Shown: positions 18,154 to 26,769, numbered from the stretch's first letter. The stretch is 64,000 nucleotides of DNA from Oscillospiraceae bacterium (GCA_902778665.1 CACYYN010000007.1:1-64000); one strand, 5' to 3'. Translations and numbers: made by a program. The notes: a model not told the origin generated them from the letters alone.

Positions 18154-19119
18154 ATGAAAATGAAACAGATTGTACGGCTCAGCGTTCTGATTCTGGCACT
18201 GTTTGCCATTGTCGCCAACCTCAGCCTGCTGCAGGTGCTTTTCTGCAATATGACAGCGCCAAAGCTGAAGCTGGATGAATCCTTCAGCTGGCGAAACGGA
18301 AAATATGAGCGTGTTTTCTACGGTGATTCCGATGCGCAGTTTATCGATCTCTATATTCCGTCCGACACGGTGAGTCCCCGGCTGTTCGTTCTTGTGCACG
18401 GAGGCGGTTTTGTCGCAAATGACGCCCAGTCCCGTCAGGCACAGTTCATGTACCGCTTTTTCCGTGACAGGGGATTTGCCTGTGCCAGTGTGAATTACCG
18501 TCTTGCGGATGAGGCGCCCTTCCCGGGAGCCTGTGATGATGTGCATAATGCGGTTGTCTTCCTCTCTCAGAATGCGCAGAAATATGGCTATGATGCTTCG
18601 AATATTGCCATCTGGGGTGAATCTGCGGGCGGTTATCTCGCCACACGAGAGGCTCTTACCGAGACTGATGCACCGATCACCACGCTCGTGAGCTATTACG
18701 GCTGCTATGAACTTGCAGTCATGGGGGCACAGTTTGAGCAGCAGGGTATATCCCGTTTTATACGCACGGTCAGCAGTTTCTGGACGGCCGGAAAGCTGAA
18801 CGGCTATTCCTCCTGTGAAGAATTCTGGATGAGGAAAGCCTATAAAGACTGGACGGACGAGGACAGAAATGCTGCCAGTGTTCTGGCAATCGCGGAGCGG
18901 GGCCCTGCCAACCGCAGTCTGGATGTCATGCTTGTTCATGGCACGGCGGATATCACGGTGCCGATGCAGCAGTCCGTCAACCTGGCTGAAGCATTGCGGG
19001 CTTTCTACGGCAGTGAGCATGTAAATTTCATCACAGTGGAAAACTGCATTCATGCGGATGACCGCCTGTATTCTGATGAGATTCTGACCACGGTCGAAAG
19101 CTTCCTTCACAGCAGGTGA
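18154..19119 (+). CDS. Alpha/beta hydrolase (BD-FAE / HSL-like carboxylesterase)
   Basis: One N-terminal membrane segment (about residues 8-28, QIVRLSVLIL...) anchors an alpha/beta hydrolase facing outside. The oxyanion motif HGGGF, the nucleophile motif GESAGG, the acid in HGTADITVP and the histidine in ENCIHADD are all present. This architecture fits small-ester or acetyl/feruloyl esterases acting on plant polymers. GGAGG precedes the ATG. It lies 106 bases downstream of the rhamnosidase and may serve the same substrates. It contrasts with the tannase-like protein by using HGGGF and lacking a lid insert. Confidence 0.85.
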   Translation: MKMKQIVRLSVLILALFAIVANLSLLQVLFCNMTAPKLKLDESFSWRNGKYERVFYGDSDAQFIDLYIPSDTVSPRLFVLVHGGGFVANDAQSRQAQFMYRFFRDRGFACASVNYRLADEAPFPGACDDVHNAVVFLSQNAQKYGYDASNIAIWGESAGGYLATREALTETDAPITTLVSYYGCYELAVMGAQFEQQGISRFIRTVSSFWTAGKLNGYSSCEEFWMRKAYKDWTDEDRNAASVLAIAERGPANRSLDVMLVHGTADITVPMQQSVNLAEALRAFYGSEHVNFITVENCIHADDRLYSDEILTTVESFLHSR

Positions 19120-19125
19120 CCGGCC

Positions 19126-19602
19126 ATGAAAGCCAATGATAAAACCAATGTGATGCGTCTTCTGGATGCGAAAAAAATCTCCTACATCGGCCATACCTAC
19201 GAGCCGGATGCCACAAAAACCGGGGAGGAAATTGCAGCAATTCTCGGGGAGGATCCGGACAAGGTATTCAAAACGTTGGTGACGCAAGGCAAAACCGGGC
19301 AGCACTATGTCTTTGTCATCCCTGTAAAGGAAGAACTGGACCTGAAAAAAGCTGCCAGGGCTTCCGGAGAAAAGGCGATTGCCATGATCAAACAGAAGGA
19401 GCTGCTGCCGCTAACAGGCTATGTCCATGGCGGATGTTCGCCTCTGGGCATGAAAAAACCCTTTCCGACCTTTCTGCACGAAACCGCCATTCTCTATGAT
19501 ACAATATTTGTCAGCGCGGGAAAGGTCGGATATCAGATCGAGATCTCTCCCGATGATCTGATCACTGCTGCCGCCTGCCGCACAGAGGATCTCATCACGT
19601 AA
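19126..19602 (+). CDS. ybaK: Cys-tRNA(Pro)/Cys-tRNA(Cys) deacylase, YbaK family
   Basis: The 158-residue protein matches YbaK/EbsC throughout: TNVMRLLDAKKI at the start, DPDKVFKTLV, the lysine-containing VIPVKEELDLKKAAR, and the YVHGGCSPLGMKK block. YbaK hydrolyses Cys-tRNA(Pro) formed by prolyl-tRNA synthetase errors. It follows the esterase by six bases, so it is probably co-transcribed though functionally unrelated. Confidence 0.92.
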   Translation: MKANDKTNVMRLLDAKKISYIGHTYEPDATKTGEEIAAILGEDPDKVFKTLVTQGKTGQHYVFVIPVKEELDLKKAARASGEKAIAMIKQKELLPLTGYVHGGCSPLGMKKPFPTFLHETAILYDTIFVSAGKVGYQIEISPDDLITAAACRTEDLIT

Positions 19603-19748
19603 TATTACACCCACTCGTACAAGTAATTCTGCTCCCGGAAGTGTTGAAAGACACTGCCGGGAGCAATTCCGTCAGGGAAGAAAAATCTTTGTCACTTTAA
19701 CCATTAAAATAGCTAAAGTGCACGTTGATGTTTGTTGACATTGGTGAA

Positions 19749-19776
19749 TTGTATTTTGCAGGGAGAGTGGTATAAT
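19749..19776 (+). promoter_or_regulatory. Promoter of the ABC importer operon
   Basis: TTGTAT (19749-19754), a 16-base spacer and TATAAT (19771-19776) preceded by TGG form an extended -10 promoter 34 bases upstream of the substrate-binding protein gene. A TTGACA at 19735 is too far away to pair with it. Confidence 0.6.
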
Positions 19777-19809
19777 TCAGTCAGTATCTTTGAAAGGAGA
19801 ACTTCAAAA

Positions 19810-20766
19810 ATGAAAAAATTGCTTTCACTTGTTCTTGCTCTTACCATGATTCTTGCTCTCGGTGCATTCGGCCCGACTGCATCTGCAGATGAGAGCTATA
19901 CCGTCGGTATCTGCCAGCTTGTTCAGCATGTGGCTCTTGATGCCGCAACCCAGGGCTTCATTGATGCTCTGACCGAAGAGCTGGGCGACGCAGTCACCTT
20001 TGACAACCAGAATGCCTCCGGTGATATCTCCACCTGCGCTACCATCTGCAACAACTTTGCAGCATCCGGTGTTGACCTGATCCTTGCCAATGCAACTCCG
20101 GCTCTTCAGGCTGCTGTTGCCGCTACCGACACCATTCCTGTTCTCGGCACATCCATCACCGAGTACGGCGTTGCCCTTGACATCGATGACTTTAACGGTG
20201 TTGTGGGCGGAAATGTCTCCGGTACATCCGACCTTGCTCCTCTGGATCAGCAGGCACAGATGGTTGTGGATCTCTTCCCCGAAGCAAAGACAGCCGGCAT
20301 TCTCTACTGCTCCTCTGAGGCAAACTCCGTCTACCAGGCTAAGGTTGTGAAGGATGAGCTGGAAGCAAAAGGCCTGACTGTCGTCGTCTCTACCTTTGCT
20401 GACTCCAATGATGTCGCTGCTGTTACCCAGGCTCTCTGCGATGAAGTTGACGTTATCTACATTCCCACCGACAACACGGCTGCCTCCTGCACCGAGGCCA
20501 TCAGCAATGTAGCTGAGCCAGCAGGGATCCCCATCATCGCCGGTGAAGAAGGCCTTGCAAAAGGCTGCGCTGTTGCAACACTTTCCATCAACTACTATGA
20601 TCTGGGTGTTACCACCGGCAAGATGGCAGCAAAGATTCTGAAGGGCGAGGCTGATATCTCCACCATGCCCATTGAGTACTTCCCGAATCCTGTCAAGAAG
20701 TACGTTCCGGAGTTTGCCGAAGCATTTGGCCTCGAGTTCTCTGACGACTACGTAGCGGTTGAGTAA
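19810..20766 (+). CDS. ABC transporter substrate-binding protein (PF04392 type, TrpX-like)
   Basis: An exported periplasmic-binding-fold protein (318 residues) of the family found with TrpY/TrpZ-like permease and ATPase genes, as here. Blocks such as YTVGICQLVQHVALDAATQGF, TDNTAA and NPVKKY are typical. Family members bind aromatic amino acids or remain uncharacterised; the ligand cannot be told. The signal peptide ends GAFGPTASA with no cysteine, so unlike most Gram-positive binding proteins it is not an obvious lipoprotein. The start at 19810 follows GAAAGGAG. First gene of a three-gene operon. Confidence 0.88.
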   Translation: MKKLLSLVLALTMILALGAFGPTASADESYTVGICQLVQHVALDAATQGFIDALTEELGDAVTFDNQNASGDISTCATICNNFAASGVDLILANATPALQAAVAATDTIPVLGTSITEYGVALDIDDFNGVVGGNVSGTSDLAPLDQQAQMVVDLFPEAKTAGILYCSSEANSVYQAKVVKDELEAKGLTVVVSTFADSNDVAAVTQALCDEVDVIYIPTDNTAASCTEAISNVAEPAGIPIIAGEEGLAKGCAVATLSINYYDLGVTTGKMAAKILKGEADISTMPIEYFPNPVKKYVPEFAEAFGLEFSDDYVAVE

Positions 20767-20814
20767 TCAATCTCCTCTACCAAATTTAGAAAGGTTAGAA
20801 CTTAGACAGTTTCG

Positions 20815-21780
20815 ATGAATTTGAATTTCCTGAACCTTCTCTCCAGGATGCCCTCGGCTTGTGCCCAGGGCATCCTCTGGGGTCTTATGGCCCTCGGAGT
20901 TTATATTACCTTCCGCGTGCTGGACATTGCCGACCTGAGTGTTGACGGCACATTTGCTACCGGCGGTGCGGTAACGGTTATGCTGATTATCGGCGGCTGC
21001 CCGGCAGGGCTGGCGCTGCTTGTTGCTATTTTGGCCGGTGTGGCAGCGGGACTCTGTACGGGCCTCCTGCACACCAGGCTGGGCATCCCGGCTATCCTGT
21101 CGGGAATCCTGACCCAGTTTGCACTCTATTCCATCAACCTGCATATCATGGGCATGAAGGCCAACCAGACTGCCAGCCTGAAGAAGTACGGCATGTTTTT
21201 TGAAAATGGCAAGGGTTTTCTGGTCTCCTCCCGTTATATCCCCGCTGCGATTGCGGTAGGGCTTGTTCTTGCGGGAATCGTCATTTTTGCGCTTTATACC
21301 TATTTTGGCACGGAACAGGGCAGTGCTATCCGTGCAACCGGTTCTAACCATGCCATGGCAAGCGCACAGGGCATCAACATCAACAACATGAAGGTGCTCG
21401 GCCTTGCCCTCTCCAACGGCATTGTCGCCCTATCCGGCGGATTAATGACCCAGTTCCAGGGCACGGCAGACGTGAACATTGGGCGTGGAGCCATCGTTAT
21501 CGGTCTTGCCGCCATTATCATTGGTGAAGTCTTCTGTGATCTGTTTTTCCGCAAGGGTGCCAATTTCGGTATCCGAATGATGTTTGTGGTGTTCGGCGGT
21601 ATTCTCTACTATGTTGCCATGACTGTCATCCTCTGGCTGAAGATGGATCCGAATGATCTGAAACTCTTCACGGCGATTATTGTCGCCATCTTCCTTGCGG
21701 TACCCTATTTAAAGAATCAGGCAAAAACGTCTTTCAGCAGGGCGGCTAAGCATGCGGCTGACGGAAAGGGGGAGAAGTGA
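20815..21780 (+). CDS. ABC transporter permease (branched-chain / TrpY type)
   Basis: A polytopic protein of 321 residues with about eight to nine helices, belonging to the BPD_transp_2 permease group. It shows the family's ADLSVDGTFATGGAV and GRGAIVIGLAAIIIGE blocks. It forms the membrane channel for the preceding binding protein, with the following ATPase as motor. The TGA is directly followed by the TTG start of the ATPase gene. Confidence 0.9.
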   Translation: MNLNFLNLLSRMPSACAQGILWGLMALGVYITFRVLDIADLSVDGTFATGGAVTVMLIIGGCPAGLALLVAILAGVAAGLCTGLLHTRLGIPAILSGILTQFALYSINLHIMGMKANQTASLKKYGMFFENGKGFLVSSRYIPAAIAVGLVLAGIVIFALYTYFGTEQGSAIRATGSNHAMASAQGININNMKVLGLALSNGIVALSGGLMTQFQGTADVNIGRGAIVIGLAAIIIGEVFCDLFFRKGANFGIRMMFVVFGGILYYVAMTVILWLKMDPNDLKLFTAIIVAIFLAVPYLKNQAKTSFSRAAKHAADGKGEK

Positions 21781-22575
21781 TTGCTTAAAGTAAACAACAT
21801 TTCCAAAACCTTCAACGCCGGCACCATCAATGAAAAGAAAGCTATTGACGGCCTGAGCCTCAGCCTGAAGGAGGGAGACTTCGTCACGGTCATCGGCGGC
21901 AACGGAGCAGGCAAAAGCTCCCTGCTCAACGCTGTAGCAGGCGTCTGGCCGGTGGACTCCGGTTCCATCGAACTCGCGGGAGAGAACATTACCGGCCTGC
22001 CGGAATATAAGCGGGCAAAGCTCATTGGCCGTGTCTTTCAGGACCCTATGATGGGCACCGCACCCGACATGTGGATTGAGGAAAACCTGGCCATCGCCAT
22101 GCGCCGCGGTGAAAAGCGCAAGCTGAAATGGATGGTCACCAAACAGGACCGGGAGCTCTACCGGGAAAAGCTCAGTGAGCTGGGGCTTGGCCTGGAGGAT
22201 CGCCTGCAGGTGAAGGTGGGTCTGCTTTCCGGCGGACAGCGCCAGGCACTGACGCTTCTGATGGCCACCCTGAAGAGCCCAAAACTGCTGCTTCTGGATG
22301 AGCATACAGCGGCTCTTGACCCTGCGACGGCAGCCAAGGTGCTGGAGCTCTCCGACAGTGTTGTGGAAAAGAATAATCTCACCACACTGATGATTACCCA
22401 CAACATGACCGACGCTATTCGTCACGGCAACCGCCTTATCATGATGAACGCCGGCCACATCATTCTTGACATTGAGGGTGAGGAAAAGCAGCACCTGACA
22501 AAGCAGGAGCTGCTGGACAAATTTGCAGAGGTTGCCGGCCACCAGGAGGAGACCGACGCCGTCCTCCTCTCCTGA
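21781..22575 (+). CDS. ABC transporter ATP-binding protein (TrpZ type)
   Basis: A 264-residue nucleotide-binding subunit with Walker A GGNGAGKSS, signature LSGGQRQ, Walker B LLLLDEHTAALDP and the switch histidine in MITHNM. It completes the importer. The TTG start is directly joined to the permease stop and has a strong GGGGGAG upstream, so the unusual start codon is credible. A terminator follows 33 bases after the stop. Confidence 0.93.
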   Translation: MLKVNNISKTFNAGTINEKKAIDGLSLSLKEGDFVTVIGGNGAGKSSLLNAVAGVWPVDSGSIELAGENITGLPEYKRAKLIGRVFQDPMMGTAPDMWIEENLAIAMRRGEKRKLKWMVTKQDRELYREKLSELGLGLEDRLQVKVGLLSGGQRQALTLLMATLKSPKLLLLDEHTAALDPATAAKVLELSDSVVEKNNLTTLMITHNMTDAIRHGNRLIMMNAGHIILDIEGEEKQHLTKQELLDKFAEVAGHQEETDAVLLS

Positions 22576-22607
22576 TGCCTTATCAGAAAAATTCACAATA
22601 ACGATCG

Positions 22608-22641
22608 AAAGGGTAGCCTCTTAAGTGAAGCTATCCTTTTT
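22608..22641 (+). terminator. Rho-independent terminator of the ABC operon
   Basis: A 10-bp stem (AAAGGGTAGC with GCTATCCTTT, one G-T pair) around a 12-base loop is followed by a T-run. Confidence 0.85.
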
Positions 22642-22653
22642 GGTTTCTATATT

Positions 22654-22683
22654 GGGATGGCGTCGTGTTTCCCGACACCATCT
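22654..22683 (+). repeat. Repeated imperfect hairpin element, copy 1
   Basis: GGGATGGCGTCGTGTTTC plus a complementary right arm (CCGACACCATC) forms an imperfect hairpin. It is nearly the same as the element at 24134-24164. See that entry. Confidence 0.55.
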
Positions 22684-22693
22684 GCTTGTCATA

Positions 22694-22722
22694 TTGTCAA
22701 TTCACACACCTTATGATACAAT
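22694..22722 (+). promoter_or_regulatory. Promoter of the YciI-like / acylphosphatase genes
   Basis: TTGTCA (22694-22699), 17 bases, and TACAAT (22717-22722), with TGA immediately before the -10. Confidence 0.65.
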
Positions 22723-22759
22723 CATCACAGATTCTGATGCAGATAAAAGGAGAATGAGA

Positions 22760-23050
22760 ATGCAATTCTTAGTTAAGGCCTATGATGGAGAGAACATGCT
22801 GGAGAAGCGGATGGAAGTTCGTCCACGACATCTGGAAGGAATGAAGAACCTGGGTAAGCAGGTTATCTGTGCCGGCGGTTTGCTGGACGAAGCAGGTAAG
22901 ATGAAGGGCTCTGCGCTGATTATGGAGTTTGAGAATCGTACTGCCCTCGATGAATATTTGCGCAATGAGCCCTATGTGGTTGAAGGTGTCTGGCAGAGGA
23001 TTGAGGTTGACAACATGAACGTCGTCCTTCTGAACGGGGAGAAAAGATGA
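22760..23050 (+). CDS. YciI family protein
   Basis: A 96-residue ferredoxin-like-fold protein of the YciI group, small alpha/beta barrel dimers of uncertain enzymatic role. The family pattern appears as a strand-helix-strand with RPRHLEGMKNL, the central GGLLDEAGKMKGSALIMEF and YVVEGVWQRIEV. The start at 22760 is placed by AAAAGGAGAA upstream. It shares a transcript with acyP, which starts four bases after it. Confidence 0.8.
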   Translation: MQFLVKAYDGENMLEKRMEVRPRHLEGMKNLGKQVICAGGLLDEAGKMKGSALIMEFENRTALDEYLRNEPYVVEGVWQRIEVDNMNVVLLNGEKR

Positions 23051-23054
23051 TTCC

Positions 23055-23321
23055 ATGATCCGGAAACAAATCATCTTCTACGGTTGGGTACAGGGCGTCG
23101 GTTTTCGCTATCGCGCCAGGAATGCCGCAGAACGCTATGGCTGTACCGGATGGATCCATAATGAGTATGACGGCACGGTGTGTATGGAGATTCAGGGAAC
23201 AGAGGATGCGATAGATCAGGTGATCCTGGCAATAGAAGCCGGGAGGTATATTCGGATTGAGAATATGTATGTGAAGACGCTTCCCACTCAGCCAGAGGAA
23301 CGGGGATTCAGAACAAGATAG
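23055..23321 (+). CDS. acyP: Acylphosphatase
   Basis: The 88-residue protein has the family's first motif, GWVQGVGFRYRARNAAE, with the catalytic Arg, and GWIHNEYDGTVCMEIQG with the catalytic Asn. It hydrolyses acyl phosphates such as acetyl phosphate or carbamoyl phosphate in the cytoplasm. It follows the YciI-like gene closely. Confidence 0.93.
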   Translation: MIRKQIIFYGWVQGVGFRYRARNAAERYGCTGWIHNEYDGTVCMEIQGTEDAIDQVILAIEAGRYIRIENMYVKTLPTQPEERGFRTR

Positions 23322-23400
23322 ACATCTGCCCTTGCCGATAGCAGATTTTTGACAGTTTGAGTGGGTATATCATATGGACTTTGGTGAATGGAGGGGTACT

Positions 23401-24108
23401 ATGCGATTCAAGAATAAGGTTGCCGTCATCACCGGCGGCGCGCACGGTATCGGAAAAGAAATTGCTGACGAATTTACCGATGAAGGCGCAACTGTGCACA
23501 TTATCGATAAAACACCCGGCAACTGGTTCGTCGGTGACATAAGCAATAAGGAAACGTTGGAACGGTTTGCAGCGGAAGTACTTGAAAAGAGCGGGCACGT
23601 TGATTTTCTCATCAATAACGCTCTGCCGCTGATGAAAGGTATTGACGAATGCAGCTGGGAAGAGTTCTCCTATGCGTTGGCTGTTGGTGTGACTGCACCG
23701 TTTTACCTGACGAAGCTGCTTGCCCCGCACTTTGCAAACGGGGCTTCTGTTATCAATATATCCTCTTCCCGCGACCGAATGAGTCAGCCACAGACAGAGA
23801 GTTACACTGCGGCCAAAGGCGGCATAGCGGCACTGACCCATGCCATGGCAATCAGCCTGGCGGAAAAAGCACGGGTAAACAGTATATCACCCGGCTGGAT
23901 TGACACAACCAGCTCCAATATTACAGGGGCTGACGCCATCCAGCAGCCGGTGGGACGTGTCGGGAAGCCGAAAGACATCGCCGAGATGGTGCTGTTCCTG
24001 TGCTCTGAGAAAGCAGGATTCATCACCGGCGAGAATATCTGCATCGACGGCGGTATGACGAAGCTGATGATCTATCACGGAGAACATGGCTGGACTTTCG
24101 AAGAATAA
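23401..24108 (+). CDS. Short-chain dehydrogenase/reductase
   Basis: A classical SDR of 235 residues. The NAD(P) motif TGGAHGIG lies near the N-terminus, INNALP stands in place of NNAG, and the catalytic Ser-Tyr-Lys is seen in NISSSRD and SYTAAKGG. ISPGWIDT and CIDGGMTKL near the end are typical. The substrate is unknown. GGAGG six bases before 23401 sets the start. It ends in a hairpin shared with the convergent MBL gene. Confidence 0.9.
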   Translation: MRFKNKVAVITGGAHGIGKEIADEFTDEGATVHIIDKTPGNWFVGDISNKETLERFAAEVLEKSGHVDFLINNALPLMKGIDECSWEEFSYALAVGVTAPFYLTKLLAPHFANGASVINISSSRDRMSQPQTESYTAAKGGIAALTHAMAISLAEKARVNSISPGWIDTTSSNITGADAIQQPVGRVGKPKDIAEMVLFLCSEKAGFITGENICIDGGMTKLMIYHGEHGWTFEE

Positions 24109-24131
24109 GTAATAGCATGAGTAGACGTGAA

Positions 24132-24166
24132 AAGGGATGACGTCGTGTTTCACGACGCCATCCCTT
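24132..24166. terminator. Convergent terminator hairpin; copy 2 of a repeated element
   Basis: A 16-bp stem with one mismatch (AAGGGATGACGTCGTG, loop TTT, right arm 24151-24166) sits between the convergent SDR and MBL genes. No T-run follows on either strand. Its core 24134-24164 matches 22654-22683, so this may be a small dispersed palindromic repeat rather than an ordinary terminator. Confidence 0.6.
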
Positions 24167-24214
24167 AGTAGTCCAAAAGCCTGCCATGTCTATCTTTTCA
24201 GATATTGAATTATC

Positions 24215-24781
24215 CTACACGTTTCTTTCCGGCGAATGCGCGAAGAAAATCCGCTTCGGGTGAAGTGAAAAGATGTGTTTCCAGTCTGCCTTTAACTGCT
24301 CATTATCATCGTAAGCTTGCAGATACTCAAAAGGCTCAAGATCTCCTACGAAGCAGTCTCCACTGTCCAGTACAAGAGATATACTGTCCGGACTGTGACT
24401 TGGGGTATGAATGATCTCACCGGATATTCCAAGCTTGGCTAGAAAGGCTCTGCTTTCTCCGCAGGAAATCACGGTTGCCTGTGAGTCATTTAAAGGAACA
24501 AACGGTAACTTATCTCGTTTAAAAATATAATCAGAAGCGTGAATCGAATCCTTTTGCACATCCATCAGGATAAGTCTCACGCCCTGTTTTTCGAGCTCTC
24601 CGATTATTCCCATGTGGTCGGGATGATAGTGCGTAGCCAAAACAAATCTGATATCTTTACTTTCGATACCACTTTTCTTTATTGCCTTATAAAAAGCATT
24701 CAGCGTTCCTGCGTAATCAGTATCGATAAGCAGCCCGTTGAAATAAAACGAGTTTGTATTTCCATATTTTAGCTTTATCAT
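24215..24781 (-). CDS. MBL fold metallo-hydrolase
   Basis: A 188-residue beta-lactamase-fold hydrolase with the metal-binding motif THYHPDHMG, a further ligand histidine in HTPSHSPDS, and the Asp in FVGDLEP. It is short and cytoplasmic; the reaction cannot be specified. The start at 24781 is chosen because AGGA lies eight bases upstream; an upstream TTG at 24799 is less likely. Confidence 0.87.
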   Translation of the reverse strand: MIKLKYGNTNSFYFNGLLIDTDYAGTLNAFYKAIKKSGIESKDIRFVLATHYHPDHMGIIGELEKQGVRLILMDVQKDSIHASDYIFKRDKLPFVPLNDSQATVISCGESRAFLAKLGISGEIIHTPSHSPDSISLVLDSGDCFVGDLEPFEYLQAYDDNEQLKADWKHIFSLHPKRIFFAHSPERNV

Positions 24782-24812
24782 ATGTCGTATCCTGAACAAA
24801 CTGATCTATCGG

Positions 24813-24838
24813 AAAACCCGGCCTGGGACAGGCCGGGT
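24813..24838 (-). terminator. Rho-independent terminator of the zinc-motif membrane protein gene
   Basis: Read on the minus strand, ACCCGGCCTG, loop TCC, CAGGCCGGGT is followed by further T's. It lies 28 bases past the stop of the gene at 24867. Confidence 0.85.
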
Positions 24839-24866
24839 GAATTCATAGGATTGACTTGGTGAGAGG

Positions 24867-25772
24867 TTATGCTGCAGGTGCTTCGACTGCCTCTTCAACG
24901 GCTTCGGAAGCCTCTTCAGCAGCAGGAGTGAGAGCGGCAGCGATGCTGGTGATGGCACCGTTTTCATCAATTTCGATACCGAAGTTCTTCGCGCAGGTCT
25001 TGCAGAGACGGGTCTTGCCGGCACCAATGGCGGAGGAGACAGTTCCTACAAACAGTTCCGAGCTGCGGTTGAGATGCTGGCATTCCGTGTCGAGATGATA
25101 GACACTGCCGAACTGGGTCCAGTAAACGGATGTGTCGCCGAGAGTTGCCTCTGCCTGGGCTTTTCCCTCCTGAGAGACCGGATTCCAGTCATAGCTGAGA
25201 CCGATGCCAAGCACCAGAGCAACAGCTGCAACGATGGAAGCGACCTTCTTCATCTTCGGGTCAGCTTCCTTGTCTACAAAGAGCACATAAATCAGGAAGG
25301 GGATGAAGGCAAAGCAGCATACAATGACGCCCATGTTGTTCCAGAGCCAGAATTTGACTTTGTTCTGTTCCGAAACGGGGTCGAGATGGTTGGCACGCTT
25401 CCAGAACTGTGCGCCGATAACGACAAAAATGAAGTCGATCACGAGGAATGCAATCAGCTGCACCATCTGGGAGGTGAAACGCAGATCGATCTTGCCGATG
25501 AAGACGAGAAGGGCAAGAACCTCGCACGCAATTGCGAGAACCCAGAAGACGATGGCAAGGATGCGCTTTGTTTTTGCACTGCTCTTATCTGCCTCACTGG
25601 CAGCGGGAGCGTTTTTTGCAGCAGCGGACTTGGCTGCAGGCTTTGCAGCAGGGGAAGAGGGCGCTGCGGAGTCAACTTTCGTAATAGTTTTTGGCGTTTT
25701 GGAAACGGTTGTTTTTTTTGGAGCAGCTTTCTTTTCAGGGGCGTCCTGCTCAGGTGTTTTTTTCTCAGCCAT
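24867..25772 (-). CDS. Membrane protein with Ala/Lys-rich tail and a C-terminal His/Cys zinc-like motif
   Basis: The 301-residue protein has a basic, Ala/Pro/Lys-rich cytoplasmic N-terminus (about 1-65). Three to five membrane helices follow (from RILAIVFWVLAIACEVLALL, about 70-200), then a polar C-terminal region. That region holds VYHLDTECQH ... GKTRLCKTCA, an H-x4-C ... C-x2-C arrangement like the Ada metal-binding fold. An acidic Ala/Glu tail ends the protein. I cannot assign a function. A similar motif ends the nuclease encoded at 26832-28097. It is transcribed divergently from the DUF937 gene. Confidence 0.75.
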   Translation of the reverse strand: MAEKKTPEQDAPEKKAAPKKTTVSKTPKTITKVDSAAPSSPAAKPAAKSAAAKNAPAASEADKSSAKTKRILAIVFWVLAIACEVLALLVFIGKIDLRFTSQMVQLIAFLVIDFIFVVIGAQFWKRANHLDPVSEQNKVKFWLWNNMGVIVCCFAFIPFLIYVLFVDKEADPKMKKVASIVAAVALVLGIGLSYDWNPVSQEGKAQAEATLGDTSVYWTQFGSVYHLDTECQHLNRSSELFVGTVSSAIGAGKTRLCKTCAKNFGIEIDENGAITSIAAALTPAAEEASEAVEEAVEAPAA

Positions 25773-25801
25773 GATGAGCCTCCTATTTTCAGATTAATGT
25801 T

Positions 25802-25829
25802 ATTATACTCTTTTTTGAGGAGAATTCAA
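25802..25829 (-). promoter_or_regulatory. Promoter of the zinc-motif membrane protein gene
   Basis: On the minus strand, TTGAAT (25829-25824), a 16-base spacer, then TATAAT (25807-25802). Confidence 0.65.
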
Positions 25830-25859
25830 CAATTTCCGGTAGGTTGCCGCAATCTTTTC

Positions 25860-25888
25860 TTGACGGGAGAGAAGAAAAAGTGCATAAT
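25860..25888 (+). promoter_or_regulatory. Promoter of the DUF937 gene
   Basis: TTGACG (25860-25865), 17 bases, CATAAT (25883-25888). It is divergent from the promoter at 25802-25829, with 30 bases between the two -35 elements. Confidence 0.6.
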
Positions 25889-25949
25889 TGTACCAACCTG
25901 AGACAAAGGTTAAACTCAAAACTAAATAAACAGGAAACGGAGAAACATT

Positions 25950-26714
25950 ATGGATCTTACCAGCCTCATGTCATCACTTCTGAGTGACCAGAATATTAAA
26001 GCCGTAGCAAGCAAAGCCGGTGTTTCCGAGGAAGAGGCAGCGTCTGTTCTTGCAACAGCACTTCCTGTTATGCTCAACGGGGCAAACGGCCAGGCTTCTG
26101 ACGCTGCAACCACCGAGAGCTTTTACAAAGCAGTTACGGACCATGCACAGAAAGACCCCGAAAAAGTCGACCTGAAAGAGGGCGGCAAAATTGTTGGCCA
26201 TCTGCTTGGCACTGATGAGAAAGCAGCGGAAGACGCTATAGCAAAAAGAGCCGGCCTGAGCTCTGCCAATGTGGGCCTGATTCTGGCAGCAGCGGCACCG
26301 CTGATTATGAACATGCTCGGCAACTCCACCAGCAATTCTCACAGCTCTTCCGGTACGGCATCTCTGCTCAATTCCCTTCTCGGCGGCGGGATGAACAGCT
26401 CATCGAGCGGCAACCTGATGACTTCTGTCCTCACAAGCGTTCTTGCCAATTCTCTCAACGGCGGAAACAATTCCAACAACAGCTTGCTCGGGTCTCTGCT
26501 CGGCAGTGCCCTGGGCTCCGGCAGCACAGGCAGCAACTTCAAGCCCTCCTCCTCCGCAAGCCTCCTCGGCTCCCTTCTGGGCGGCATGGGCGGCATGCAG
26601 CAGCAGAGCTCTTCCGGTATGCTGGGTTCTCTGCTGGGCGGTTCTTCCAATCAGCAGTCCTCCGGGCTTAACATCGGCTCGATCGGCGGCCTTCTCAACA
26701 GCCTGCTGAAGTAA
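25950..26714 (+). CDS. DUF937 domain-containing protein
   Basis: The N-terminal ~120 residues match DUF937: helical repeats with QNIKAVASKAGVSEEEAASVL and a GLSSANVGLILAAAAPLIMNMLG block. The rest is a low-complexity Ser/Asn/Gly-rich region with repeated SLLGSLLGG units (about residues 135-250). No signal peptide or true membrane helix is present. Function is unknown for the family. GGAG precedes the ATG. Confidence 0.85.
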   Translation: MDLTSLMSSLLSDQNIKAVASKAGVSEEEAASVLATALPVMLNGANGQASDAATTESFYKAVTDHAQKDPEKVDLKEGGKIVGHLLGTDEKAAEDAIAKRAGLSSANVGLILAAAAPLIMNMLGNSTSNSHSSSGTASLLNSLLGGGMNSSSSGNLMTSVLTSVLANSLNGGNNSNNSLLGSLLGSALGSGSTGSNFKPSSSASLLGSLLGGMGGMQQQSSSGMLGSLLGGSSNQQSSGLNIGSIGGLLNSLLK

Positions 26715-26738
26715 CATTTCATCTCCACACGATAATAA

Positions 26739-26769
26739 ACAAGGTCTCTGGTATTGTCAGAGACCTTGT
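26739..26769 (+). terminator. Terminator-like hairpin after the DUF937 gene
   Basis: A perfect 12-bp stem ACAAGGTCTCTG / CAGAGACCTTGT with a seven-base loop; no T-run follows. Confidence 0.6.
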
